A stretch of 64,000 nt of DNA from Craspedostauros australis (Eukaryota; Bacillariophyta; Bacillariophyceae; Mastogloiales; Achnanthaceae), in assembly GCA_026770025.1 (NCBI GenBank), contig JAMXDE010000003.1:2232001-2296000 (forward strand), read 5' to 3'. Position numbers and translations under genes: made by a program. The notes beneath the pieces were generated by a model. The model saw nothing but the letters and a program-made list of their open reading frames with translations, had not been told where the DNA came from and ran no database searches. This document shows positions 12,585 to 22,250 of the stretch, one piece after another. Numbering within the stretch: the first letter of the stretch is position 1; the number at the start of each line of letters is the position of its first letter.

Positions 12585-13244
12585 ATGAGAGACGAAGACA
12601 AAGTAACGAAACAAGCATGCCACGATGAGACGACAACCTTCGGTTTGCAACGCATCGACGCAGCCATCCACAACGAAAGCGTAGATGGCGACAACGGCGC
12701 CGCCGTGCCACTCTCCAGCCTTATCTTGCGCAGCTTGGTAGCAACCGGTCCCTTTTTGCTCCCAAGCAATGCCAGCGTCGATCAGCAACGAACGCACTTG
12801 GAGCAACATGAGGCACTGTGGCATTTGGCAGCCGCAGAGATGGACGCAGACGCAGCCAGTCACGTAGAAGTAGGAGCCAACTCACATCTGCAAGTTTCTG
12901 CTCCGCAAGCATGGCACTCCGATCGTCAGATTCGAGGCGTCAGCACAGATAACTACGGCGGCATCTCGGATCGACAAGGTACAACGCTGATTATACCATC
13001 CATCAGGCATCACAGATTGGAGGGTCACGATCACACGCTTGCAAACTGCAAAGATCGTAAAGTGTTGGATATTCTGCAGGACGTCTTGGGCATGACCTCC
13101 ATCGACGCCTTCGATGGTATCTTTGAAACGATTTCATGCAAGCGGCGCAGATTGGGCGACTTTGATTTGAGCGCGCCAGTACCGGTGGGCGCTGGTCGCG
13201 ATGAGCGTGATGGAAATCGGTGCCATTCGATCACACGCAAATGA
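12585..13244 (+). CDS. Hypothetical protein with amphipathic LD-helix motif (member 1)
   Basis: This is a 219-residue frame from an ATG with no known domain. Residues 160-170 (VLDILQDVLGM) match the hydrophobic spacing of a helix shared with three other small proteins here (14978, 33031 and 38733): hydrophobics at relative positions 1, 2, 4, 5, 8, 9 and 11, with Asp at position 3 and Val at position 8. The 12th position is Thr instead of a hydrophobic, making this the weakest member. A basic cluster (CKRRRLGDFD, about 185-194) follows. The N-terminal half is acidic, with His and Ala-rich stretches. The upstream leader carries hexamer repeats like those before the 33-kb member. The function is unknown; a protein-interaction helix in a largely disordered protein is inferred. 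Confidence 0.45.
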   Translation: MRDEDKVTKQACHDETTTFGLQRIDAAIHNESVDGDNGAAVPLSSLILRSLVATGPFLLPSNASVDQQRTHLEQHEALWHLAAAEMDADAASHVEVGANSHLQVSAPQAWHSDRQIRGVSTDNYGGISDRQGTTLIIPSIRHHRLEGHDHTLANCKDRKVLDILQDVLGMTSIDAFDGIFETISCKRRRLGDFDLSAPVPVGAGRDERDGNRCHSITRK

Positions 13245-14977
13245 AGAGGCCGCACCCCGCTCAACATCATAGGTAAATGGATTCCCTCCACGCGCTTCAT
13301 GCTGTTCGGCGCGCATCAAGTCATCCAGACGAAGCTCAATTCAAATGGACAAAACGCCCGCAGTGGTGGCAGTGGTGAAGTGAGGAGAGGAGAGCACGTT
13401 GCCCCGCACATCTCAGCCTGCGAGCCATTCGAACAGAGTACTGTTTGCTCTGCCAACGTCTAAGATCCTTGGACATCAGATCTTAGTCATCGACAACAGC
13501 AACGGCAGCGGCGTCCTATGCTCCGATCGCTGGATCGGACTTGCTCAGGAGCATGTTTGGCACTTGCTTGCACGGCTGTGATCCCAACAGTTGGCCAGTA
13601 GTGAACCGTCGCAACTATTACATTCTATTTACGTACACGAGTATTACAACCTAAAGTAATTGAAAGAATAGTTTGAAACAGGATTTGGTAGAGTGCTCCT
13701 GACCGCATGGCAGCCGGAGCGGTGGTGCCCAGCCCTATGCTTCAGTACGACGAGTGGGAAGTAGAGCATGATACTTGTACAGCAGTATGACGGTCAATCC
13801 TTCCTGTACCGTTGCAGCGGCGGCGCACAAGTTGGTGCGGACAAATGATGGAGCGCCTTGCCATGGTCGAAGAGTGTCGTGTTACTTGTGCCAAACACGC
13901 CACTGTTCAAGACTTCAGTGCTCGACTTCGAGCTACCAATCCAGATACGATACGAGCAATAACCCTCAGAGCGCACCGCGCGGTGTCTCCGTCACATTCG
14001 CGACGAGATGCGACCTGAATGCCCACCATCCTCGCGCGGAACCTACGATCGCATCGGCTGCGTGGAACAGCATCCATACCATTTTGGTCCTGACGTGTGA
14101 CAGCAGGAATGACGAATTATATTTGTCGTCTTGCTGGAACTGCTTGGCTGGTTCAGCTGTCTCTTCTGCGCATCTTCGTCAAGTGTGGGCAAAGTCAGAG
14201 TGCCTCGGCCACAGGTTCCCACGCACATTTTTGAATTAGCGGGGGTGGTCCCTGAGTTATTCATCCATCACGCACGCTTGGAATACCGCGTTGCACTCAG
14301 ACACGTCGCTCGAGAGCAGTCGTACTCGAACAGTCGTACCCGCGCAGTCGAGCAGAACACACTTATTCCAGGCGGAGAGGCCGCAGCGGCGCACCACCAG
14401 AAATGCAACCAACAGTTTTCGTATTAGCATGATGTTGTAAGTTGCCATCACATTATGTGACGTGGATCTCGTGTATTCTTGTCGCTTTTCACATTCCAGG
14501 ATCAATAAATAAAGGGGATGCGTCATCTCGGTCCCAGCAGCGCTCTTGGGGAACGGGGAACTTCAACGAAAGGCGATGTGTCGCAACGCCGCGGCAAGCC
14601 CCGACAAATCTCGACAGCCGATACGTGGCGATCAGTTTGCTCTGGCCAACTGCTCTATTCGGCTCTGCACCCGACTCTCTGCGGGTGCGAGTACTGCCAC
14701 AAGTGGTACCAGAGCACTTGGTGCTTTCAGCCCGAGCCTGTGGTGGCATGATGACGTTGCACTGTACTCTGCCTGCGCTTGGCATGTTGGCAGATCGATC
14801 ATCGTCAACTGCCACAAAATCAGAACAACCCAAACTGAAGTTGCTCACCAAAATCATTGCACGAGGCCAATCCCCCGTAATTCACCCACAGCGCATCTCC
14901 TGTCCGTAATCACACATCGATCAACACAGATTCGAGTTCACTCGCCAAAGTTTACAGCCACAGCCACGGACGCAACG
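13245..14977. other. Intergenic region, no supportable gene
   Basis: Only short, uncharacteristic frames are present. A small AT-rich patch lies near 13619-13675. The last 150 bases are a CA-rich leader of the gene at 14978. Confidence 0.45.
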
Positions 14978-15313
14978 ATGGTACCACCGCCACCAGCATC
15001 ATTGCCAACCAAACCACTCCTAGCCAGCCAGCCAAGCTACTTGCTGCGGCCCCGACAGCTGTTTCAGAGTCGCGTCCCTCATCATGGCCAAACGCCATCA
15101 CAGGACCTGGAACAAGTGCAAGCGAGGGCAGGGCTTCGGGCACAATCACATTCACTCTCAAGTCCAATTTCACTCCGACTCTCCAGCGACCAAGGCCTGG
15201 ATCGAGGTGGTTCCATGACCTCCGATGCTTCCGATCTCGTGGACATCATCGACAGTGTGCTGAAAATCGTTGAAGACACCGATCATGACAACAACAGCCC
15301 AACAATCGACTAG
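14978..15313 (+). CDS. Small disordered protein with amphipathic LD-helix motif (member 2)
   Basis: The protein has 111 residues from ATG 14978; the frame is open further upstream but changes character there. It is Pro/Ser/Gln-rich (MVPPPPASLP start) and predicted disordered until a C-terminal helix at residues 84-102. In this helix DLVDIIDSVLKIVED places hydrophobics at 87, 88, 90, 91, 94, 95, 97 and 98, with Asp at 89 between the first two pairs. The protein ends 11 residues later. The helix pattern recurs in the products at 12585, 33031 and 38733. It resembles short interaction helices of adaptor or transactivator proteins, but no family is recognised. Confidence 0.5.
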   Translation: MVPPPPASLPTKPLLASQPSYLLRPRQLFQSRVPHHGQTPSQDLEQVQARAGLRAQSHSLSSPISLRLSSDQGLDRGGSMTSDASDLVDIIDSVLKIVEDTDHDNNSPTID

Positions 15314-15522
15314 TTTTGTTCCTGAGACAAGCTGGCATGCGAGGCCAAGAAATCGACTCGAGGAGATGCGTCCTTTCGATTGCCCGTGGCCACGATCCAG
15401 CAATCACAGCAGCCCAGGCCTACTCCACCAAGGCTGGCCTTCGATAGCGCACAGTTCGTTACGGATGCTCGAGCGCAGCCTCTGCAACTACTCACTTCTC
15501 TCCTTACACATGCTACTCTCAC
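15314..15522. other. Short spacer before the piggyBac-like element
   Basis: This is the trailer of the preceding gene. The spacer ends at the CTAG (15523-15526) that flanks the transposon. Confidence 0.4.
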
Positions 15523-15552
15523 CTAGTGGCTATTGGCTAATTTCCGGGTTTT

Positions 15553-15592
15553 TTGGTAATTATTGGTAATTATTGGTAAACATTGGCATATC
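15553..15592 (+). repeat. TTGG decamer array, left outer (TTGGTAA type)
   Basis: Four units begin with TTGG at 15553, 15563, 15573 and 15583, exactly 10 bp apart: TTGGTAATTA twice, TTGGTAAACA, TTGGCATATC. It is a subterminal repeat of the old piggyBac-like element. Confidence 0.85.
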
Positions 15593-15799
15593 GCCGACGG
15601 CACAAGCTGCCATTTGATGAGTTGATGCCCGTTGCCTGATATCTTTACATTATTAGAAAGAGGAGAGTGAGAGCTCTCTGTTGATGTGTTCATTGTAGGC
15701 AAACGGTCTCCGCTTCATGTTCATCTCGATGCCTCTTTTTACCCTTTATTGGCCTTTTTCGTACGGACGACGTACGGACGTGATTTTGGTATTTTTTCG

Positions 15800-15819
15800 T
15801 TGGTAACCATTGGTAACCG
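15800..15819 (+). repeat. TTGG decamer pair, left inner
   Basis: Two units, TTGGTAACCA and TTGGTAACCG, are 10 bp apart. They are preceded by a GGACG-rich stretch (about 15757-15786) and followed by TCTACGACGTTCTGG. The 58-kb element has the same order of parts at 58599-58670. Confidence 0.8.
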
Positions 15820-16988
15820 CGTAGAGTCTACGACGTTCTGGTACATAAATTTGTTGCTTCTTCGTCCAATCTCGACCGACTGTCTTCCAAAGACCCGCAT
15901 CCAATTCTGTTTCGTCTATTACTCAAGTGGATGGCATAGTTGAATCCGCAACTTCATTCTGCTTTGGGTGGTGTGTTGGTCAGCGGTCCAGGATACCTTT
16001 GTGTGTTGCTTTGGGTGTTTAAAGTTAGTCACTAATGCTCGTGACAGCCATGATCATCGATCCGTGAACGCACAAAAGTTGGCGCCAAAAATTATCGTGC
16101 GTTTTTACGTGTTGTTGAGTCGGACTGTGCTCCTCACCTGAGTCTCTCTACTTGATACAAGGTTGTGCCTCGCGCTGATGTCCGATCATCGTGCCGTTGC
16201 TTTCAGTCGACGCAGTATCCTCTCTTTTACCTCCCCATGTAGTATTGGTCTTCGTCCTTCACTTCCTCCAAAGATATATCAGTTGCAAGTTTTTCGTCAC
16301 TTCATCGCGTACTATCCTCGCGAGGAAACATCGCTTCCTGATCAGGCGCCAAAACTGTCTTCATTGACACCGGTTGCTACACTCTCGCGAAGAATAGCCA
16401 CCTATCCTGCGCTCATGCGATGGGTGGGGTCGTTGACACAGTCGCTAATCGTGCTCTATCAAACCGCGTTCGAACCGTTCTGTGCAGGTAGCCTGATGTT
16501 CTATACGATCTCCAGCGCAACTATGGCCAATCGAACATTGGCCTCTACATTGCGCACGTGACACATGCTAAAATGCGCGCACATGGCGTGGAAATTTTGC
16601 GCGGCGCAGTTGCACATGCTCAGCGATGCGGAAGATCCAAAGAAGAGCGGTGAGAGCATGGCGAGGTGGAACTCCTCAGTGTGAAACAGTCGACTCTGCT
16701 CTATTCTGGACTGCTATTGTGTGCTGCTGCTAACCAAGGGATCATTGCTCTCCCAAGCAGGATTGATGCAACAATACACATGCATCCAAGTTGTTGTTGC
16801 CAAGACTGTTGCTGGTGTACAGTATTCTGGAGTATAACTGAAACAATATTGTAGAAAGTATCAACCATATCATCAACTACAATGCAATACGATGAACAAA
16901 GCCACAATGGATGATATCAGGATGTAAGGAACTGATCATGGCATGTGAGGAACACATCGGTTGGTATCACATTGTTTTGTGATCATTT
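15820..16988 (+). other. Interior of old transposon with eroded open frames
   Basis: Two overlapping plus-strand frames look partly coding but are broken. One is open 16163-16561. The other, running about 16340-16690 with one stop, reads for example GVVDTVANRALSNRV and later NYGQSNIGLYIAHV. Neither matches the transposase at 59 kb by eye. They may be remains of cargo or of another insertion. Confidence 0.25.
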
Positions 16989-17012
16989 CCACCGCGTGTT
17001 AACACGCGGTGG
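16989..17012. repeat. 24-bp perfect palindrome at the copia insertion edge
   Basis: All 24 bases read identically on both strands; the centre is GTGTTAAC|AC at 16996-17005. The target-site duplication of the copia element (GTGGGG, 17009-17014) overlaps its right edge. Confidence 0.9.
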
Positions 17013-17014
17013 GG

Positions 17015-17678
17015 TGTTGAAACAGGTCTCAATCCTGTTGCTCATGTAGACCGGGTGGGGCTACAATTGGTTCACTAAGTTAGTTGTTCTGTTATCCCGG
17101 GTTTGTAGGTTGGTGATTCCTCTTTCTCTGCGATTTATGAGCTCGACTTGTCTGTCAAAAGTCAACTCATGTCAATCTCCAGTTGCCCTGCAAACTCGTG
17201 TAGTTCTGACTCCTATTGAGTCAGATCATTTCCTAATTCCTAACGATCCACCGTGATGTGAATCCTCGACCTGCGCCAGTTTCCCGCAGTTCGTCGTGTT
17301 GTTGTCTTATTTGGTCTTGGTTGTGTCAGACAGAGGTTCAGGAACTCGATTGCGTCAGTCTCTAATCCTGACGTCTTACCTAAGTGATTCCTCTCATCCA
17401 TATATATCTGGTCTTGCTCCTCTGCTGACGTTCATGCTCTGCTCCTCACGTTCCCGCTGACGTTAGATTCCTCTCGATCGGTAGATTATTTGTTTCTGAA
17501 GATTCCGAGATTCTTTCGTCATATTCGAGGATTCTGCTGTGAATTTTCCGTTTTCGGGTTTGGAACATTTGATCGTGAGAAGGAGTTCTGGACAAACAAA
17601 TATGTGTGAGCAGTCATTTGCGCAACTGTGACCCCTACTGGGTCATACACGAATCTGAATATTCGTCATGTTCCAACA
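17015..17678 (-). repeat. 3' LTR of the intact copia element
   Basis: It is 664 bp, TGTTG...CAACA, and differs from the other LTR at one visible position (17639). It is the downstream LTR because the element reads on the minus strand. Confidence 0.95.
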
Positions 17679-17688
17679 CTCTCCCTGT
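17679..17688 (-). other. Polypurine tract of the intact copia element
   Basis: On the minus strand ACAGGGAGAG abuts the 3' LTR. This is the expected position and composition for the primer of plus-strand DNA synthesis. Confidence 0.75.
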
Positions 17689-17730
17689 TTGTGCAGAACC
17701 TCTCCTTTCATCTCAAAATGACGTCGATTG

Positions 17731-20700
17731 TCACTTCAACCCTCCTTGTCTGATGGATGGCACCAGTCTCTCATGAATGCTCTCCTTCACATTCTTGGTC
17801 ATGGGATCCGCGAAGTTCATCTCGGATGGTGTGAACTTCATGGTCATCTCTCCTCCCTGTACCATCTCCTTGATGAAGTGATATGCCACATCGATGTGCT
17901 TGGTGCGTAGTCCAACCTGCTGGTTCTTGGTCAAGAAGATTGCTCCAGTGTTGTCGCCATGTAGAGTGATCTGCGTGTTGGTTCCAGTCATCTCATCCAG
18001 CAGCATCTTGGCGAACTTGCATTCGGTTGCGCAGTTTGCCATCGACACGTACTCCGCCTCTGTGCTCGAGAGTGTCACCGATCGCTGTGTCTTGGACTGC
18101 CAGCTCACAAGACACCCTCCGACCGTCACGATGTTGCCTGAGACGCTGCGACGATGATCCTTGTTCGTTGCGTAATCCGAATCGCACCATGCTTCGATCT
18201 CCAGCCTGCGCGGCTTCCTGAGCTTGATGGCATAGCTGTCCTCCTTCGCAATCTCAGCCTTGATGTATCCGATCAGTCTCGCCATCGCCTTCCAGTGTTC
18301 CTTGGTTGGATGCTCCAGATGTGATGCAAGTTCTCTGACAGCGTTGGCACACTCTGGTCCCACTTTCTTCATCATCCAGAGAAGCTTGCCAACGATGGAT
18401 CGGTATCCAGCTCGATTGTCCACTTCATCATCTTCGGTCGCCTTCACCAGGGTAGTTGATGGGTATCCTGGGGTCTCAAAGAGTCTGATGTTCGATCCGT
18501 AGTGCTGTTCGAATTCCTTGATCATCTGCTCCACGAAGTCGTCCATGCTGACCACCAGGCACTTGCCATCTGCATCAGTCATCCTCTTGTACCATACTCC
18601 CAGATGTTTGGTGAGCTCTCCAAGATCCGTGATGTTGAACTTGCGTGCGATCTCTTCCTTGATCCATTCGACTGTGACTGGGTCTCCTCCGATAGCAGCA
18701 TCGTCGACATACACGATCACCAGTGCTGTGACTTGCCCGCTCGACTTGTACACGAACAAGCATGGATCTGCCAGACTCTTGGTGAATCCAATGTCCACCA
18801 GTGCTGCTGTGAAAGTCTTCATCCATGCTCTGGGTGCTTGAACCGTTCCATACACCGCCTTCAGCAGTTTTGCAACATGCTTGTGACGATATTCTGGATC
18901 TGCCCTTCCGTCAAAGTCTCCGTCCACGAATCCTTCTGGGATCTCGATGTACACCTCTTCTTCAATCTCTGCGTTCAGGAATGCTGCCTCCACATCCAGG
19001 GCTTCGATCACCCATCCAGTGTTGGCCAGGCACACCGCCAGCATTGTTCGAATTGTGGTATCACTTGCGACCGGGGAGAATGACTCTGTGAAGTCCACTC
19101 CAGGGATCTGTTCGTATCCCTTCACCACCAGCCTCGCTTTGTACCGTGTTGACCCATCCTGTTCGGACTTCTTCACGAATATCCAGCGAGACTTGAGTGC
19201 AGTGCGTCCTCGTCCCATGCTGCCTCGATCAATGACTTGGAGACAGTCGCGCTTCTGGAAGTTGTGAACCTCCTTTTCAGCTGCTCCCTTCCACTTGTCA
19301 CCATCTGGCCTGCTCAGAGCGTCCTTGAGCGTCTTCGGCAGCCCTGGATCAGAAGTAAGGGAAGCGTTGAAAACCATCAACACTCTCCCGGATCTGGTGT
19401 TTGGCCTTCCATCATTCCGGCCTTGCACCTCGTAGGATCTCCAGGTCTGTAGTTTCGCTCGCTCTCTCTCCATCTTGGATGACCCTCTCCCAGCTTGCGG
19501 AACTGCCAGACGAGTTGGATGTCTCTCACGTTGGTTCGCAGGTGTCACACGCCGTTCATTCGCCTGATGCACATCCACCATCTCGAAGTCATCCATGCCC
19601 TCATTTCCATCCGAATCAGAGACAAGCCCAGGATCCACAACGATTCCGTTGATATCGTCCCGGACATGGTCGGTTGGGTCCGCCATCACACCGCTCTCAT
19701 CGTCCGAAATGACATGAGGAAGTTCATCGATGCTGACCATCTTTGGAATCTTGGTGGTTGCCGCTCTCTCCCCAGTGGACGGAGTCATCATCAGTGGAAC
19801 ATCCGCATCGACCACAGCCTTCTCATCTGGGACTACGGCTGCGGTTGCTGCTGGTGTTGGATTGGATGCAGGCTCAGGTTGTGCAATGATCTCCACACCA
19901 TCCACGACCCCTGCTCCATGCCACTCCATCCAGTTCAGGTCTCTGGACATCACCACCTTGTTGGTATCGACCTTCAGCATCCGATAGGTATCGCCTGCAT
20001 GGTTGTCAGCATAGCCCAGCATCACCGTTTTGAATGCTTTCGGTGTAAGCTTCGGCTTCTTGGCGCGATCCGTTACGTATCCGACGCGTCCCCATTCCAT
20101 CAGATGCGGATAGAGCTTGGGATTCTGGCCGTAGAAGGTTTCATCTGGACTTTTGTCGTTGCCTGTCGTGACCGTCAGGTTATGGAGCCGGGTTGCCGTG
20201 TGGATTGCCTCCGCCCAAAGCCGTCCTTGTGCCTCATCAGTGAGATCAGCATCCAACATGAGCGCCAATGCCGAATCTCGAATCGTCACGAATCCTCTCT
20301 CGACAACACCATTCATCATTGGTGTGTTGGGGGCGGTGTACTCCAGTTGGATTCCATGCTCGTCACAGACCTTCTCCAGCTTCCCTTGGTTCTCACCAGC
20401 ATTGTCACACCGAATGGCCTCCACCTTCAGGTCTGCACCTTTGAGTTTGGTGAGTAGAGTCTCCACCTGTCCTGCAAGCTGGCTCTTGTTCGTCAGGAAG
20501 TAACTCCACTTCTTCTTGGAAACCTCATCCACGATCAACAGCCAGTAGTTGCTTCCTTTGGCCGTCTTCTTGTATGGACCAGAGATGTCCAGGTATAGGC
20601 GTTGAGCGATGTGGGTAGCTTTCTCAAATGCCTTCTTCCTCACTCCCTTCGCCTTTGCTTTTGCCTTTGCACATGCCTCACATGCTCTCCAAGTCCCAGT

Positions 20701-22179
20701 GAGTGACCAGCCTGCCTTTGCTGCTGTCAGCTTGGTGTAGCGCTCGTTTGGATGCCCCAGGATGCGATGAGCTCGATTGACATCCATGGTGCTCTTCCTC
20801 TCCACAGTTCCCGTGGCCATGATGGATTCCGTTGGCTTCCCCTTTGACTTGCATTTGAGGAAGTACAGGTTGCCGTCTCCATTGTCATCTTCATGTTGGA
20901 ACTTCAGACTGATGTCGGTGCTTGGATGTTTCAAAGTGATATCATCCTTGCCTCCACTGAGCGTGCATCCCTTCTCCAGGAATTGGGGAATACTGATGAT
21001 GTTGTGTGCAAATCCTGGGACCACGAAGACTGACTTCAAGATGAACTCGGTACCGTCCAGGCACTCTCCATGGAATTCCCCCACATGGGTTGGTGTCACC
21101 ATGTTGCGGTCTCCCACCTGCACCTGTCTGTCGTCGGTGACCGCCACCAGATCTGTGATCCCTTCGGTTGACCAGGTCACATGGCATGTAGCTCCGGTGT
21201 CAGCCAGCCACTTGTTCTTGTCTCCAGCCTGCCTGCCATCTGTCCCAGTTACATGAGATATCGCCGCCATACCAACGAACATTCCAGAGTGGGTGTTCCC
21301 AGATCCTCCTGCTTGTCCGCCCTGTCCGCTCTTCTCCGGACAATCCTTGGCCTTGTGCCCTTGCTTCTTGCATCTGTAGCACTTGATTCGTTGGAGGTAG
21401 TCATTGTTGTTGGTTGGTGGCTTGGTGCACTCTGCTGCCTTGTGTCCGTATTCTCCACACTTGCGACACGTGCCCTTGAATCCGCTCTGATACCCCTTCG
21501 TCATGGTGTTGAAGGCCTTGTTGGTTGAAGTTGAAGCAGTGCTCCCATCCTCACTCGTCCTCACCTTCCTCTTCCAGAATCGGATCAGGGACTTCTTCAG
21601 CGACTCCCACTTGAGGTCTCCATCATTCAGCTCTCTATCCAGTGTAGTCTTCACCTCGCTGTAGATCTCCTCGGGTAGGTTCACCATCACATGCGCAATG
21701 CAGTCGTCATCCGTCTTCTCCACGCCGAAATCCTTCAGCTCCTTCACGATCTTGTTGATTCTCATCATCCACTGGCTTGGATCCTCTTCCGGAGTCTGCA
21801 GTGTACACATGGTGAACTCGTTGAGCTTCGTCACCTTGTCTGCCTTGTCCCGCGGCGCATACCTGTCCTGAAGTGCCTTCAACGCTGCCACAGCATCACC
21901 CTTGGGTTGGTGATCTGTCTTGCACTCCCTCACGATGCTTCTCGCCAGTCCCTCAGTGCTGAGCATCAGCGTGCTGTATGCTGCCTTGTTCATCCGCTCA
22001 GCCTTCTTCTCTGCTTCGCTCTTGGCTGCCTGATCATGCCTTGGTACCGCGACTGTCTCGTCCAACACCTCATCGTACCCCTTGCACGCAGCGAGAGCCA
22101 TGAAGACGTCCAACCACTCGTCAAAGTCCTCGCCATCGAACTTGACGATCTTCACCGACTTGACCCCGTCTTCATCCAT
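17731..22179 (-). CDS. Copia Gag-Pol polyprotein (Gag, protease, integrase, RT, RNase H)
   Basis: This is one intact frame of 1482 residues. Gag has two CX2CX4HX4C zinc knuckles (238-251 and 267-280). The protease has the DTG-type active site WLADTGA with Asp327. The integrase shows an HHCC zinc site (His471, His476, Cys500, Cys503) and catalytic Asp531 (LYLDISGP), Asp592 (CDNAGEN) and Glu627 (NGVVERGF). An acidic linker (about 780-880) precedes reverse transcriptase (about 990-1240) with YVDD at 1157-1160. RNase H follows (CDSDYA, SSTEAEY) and ends in the copia-typical KHIDVAYHFI segment. No frameshift or stop lies between gag and pol, so they are made as one polyprotein, as in many diatom copia elements. 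All catalytic residues that I can place are present. Confidence 0.96.
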   Translation of the reverse strand: MDEDGVKSVKIVKFDGEDFDEWLDVFMALAACKGYDEVLDETVAVPRHDQAAKSEAEKKAERMNKAAYSTLMLSTEGLARSIVRECKTDHQPKGDAVAALKALQDRYAPRDKADKVTKLNEFTMCTLQTPEEDPSQWMMRINKIVKELKDFGVEKTDDDCIAHVMVNLPEEIYSEVKTTLDRELNDGDLKWESLKKSLIRFWKRKVRTSEDGSTASTSTNKAFNTMTKGYQSGFKGTCRKCGEYGHKAAECTKPPTNNNDYLQRIKCYRCKKQGHKAKDCPEKSGQGGQAGGSGNTHSGMFVGMAAISHVTGTDGRQAGDKNKWLADTGATCHVTWSTEGITDLVAVTDDRQVQVGDRNMVTPTHVGEFHGECLDGTEFILKSVFVVPGFAHNIISIPQFLEKGCTLSGGKDDITLKHPSTDISLKFQHEDDNGDGNLYFLKCKSKGKPTESIMATGTVERKSTMDVNRAHRILGHPNERYTKLTAAKAGWSLTGTWRACEACAKAKAKAKGVRKKAFEKATHIAQRLYLDISGPYKKTAKGSNYWLLIVDEVSKKKWSYFLTNKSQLAGQVETLLTKLKGADLKVEAIRCDNAGENQGKLEKVCDEHGIQLEYTAPNTPMMNGVVERGFVTIRDSALALMLDADLTDEAQGRLWAEAIHTATRLHNLTVTTGNDKSPDETFYGQNPKLYPHLMEWGRVGYVTDRAKKPKLTPKAFKTVMLGYADNHAGDTYRMLKVDTNKVVMSRDLNWMEWHGAGVVDGVEIIAQPEPASNPTPAATAAVVPDEKAVVDADVPLMMTPSTGERAATTKIPKMVSIDELPHVISDDESGVMADPTDHVRDDINGIVVDPGLVSDSDGNEGMDDFEMVDVHQANERRVTPANQRERHPTRLAVPQAGRGSSKMERERAKLQTWRSYEVQGRNDGRPNTRSGRVLMVFNASLTSDPGLPKTLKDALSRPDGDKWKGAAEKEVHNFQKRDCLQVIDRGSMGRGRTALKSRWIFVKKSEQDGSTRYKARLVVKGYEQIPGVDFTESFSPVASDTTIRTMLAVCLANTGWVIEALDVEAAFLNAEIEEEVYIEIPEGFVDGDFDGRADPEYRHKHVAKLLKAVYGTVQAPRAWMKTFTAALVDIGFTKSLADPCLFVYKSSGQVTALVIVYVDDAAIGGDPVTVEWIKEEIARKFNITDLGELTKHLGVWYKRMTDADGKCLVVSMDDFVEQMIKEFEQHYGSNIRLFETPGYPSTTLVKATEDDEVDNRAGYRSIVGKLLWMMKKVGPECANAVRELASHLEHPTKEHWKAMARLIGYIKAEIAKEDSYAIKLRKPRRLEIEAWCDSDYATNKDHRRSVSGNIVTVGGCLVSWQSKTQRSVTLSSTEAEYVSMANCATECKFAKMLLDEMTGTNTQITLHGDNTGAIFLTKNQQVGLRTKHIDVAYHFIKEMVQGGEMTMKFTPSEMNFADPMTKNVKESIHERLVPSIRQGGLK

Positions 22180-22238
22180 CTTGTCGTTGTTCTTCAGCCC
22201 TGATGGCCCAACTTCGTGTGTCTGAGTGTCTCAAGACA

Positions 22239-22250
22239 CGTTTTAAAACG
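22239..22250 (-). other. Palindrome at the primer-binding position of the intact copia element
   Basis: The 12 bases directly after the 5' LTR are CGTTTTAAAACG, a perfect palindrome (18 bp if the LTR edge is included). A TGG-type or other tRNA-complementary primer site is not visible. The older copia element has CGTTTATAAACG at the same place (42005-42016). Confidence 0.7.

Noticed and set aside
19495..20457. 320-aa plus-strand frame
   Set aside because: It is an antisense shadow of the copia gag-pol frame.
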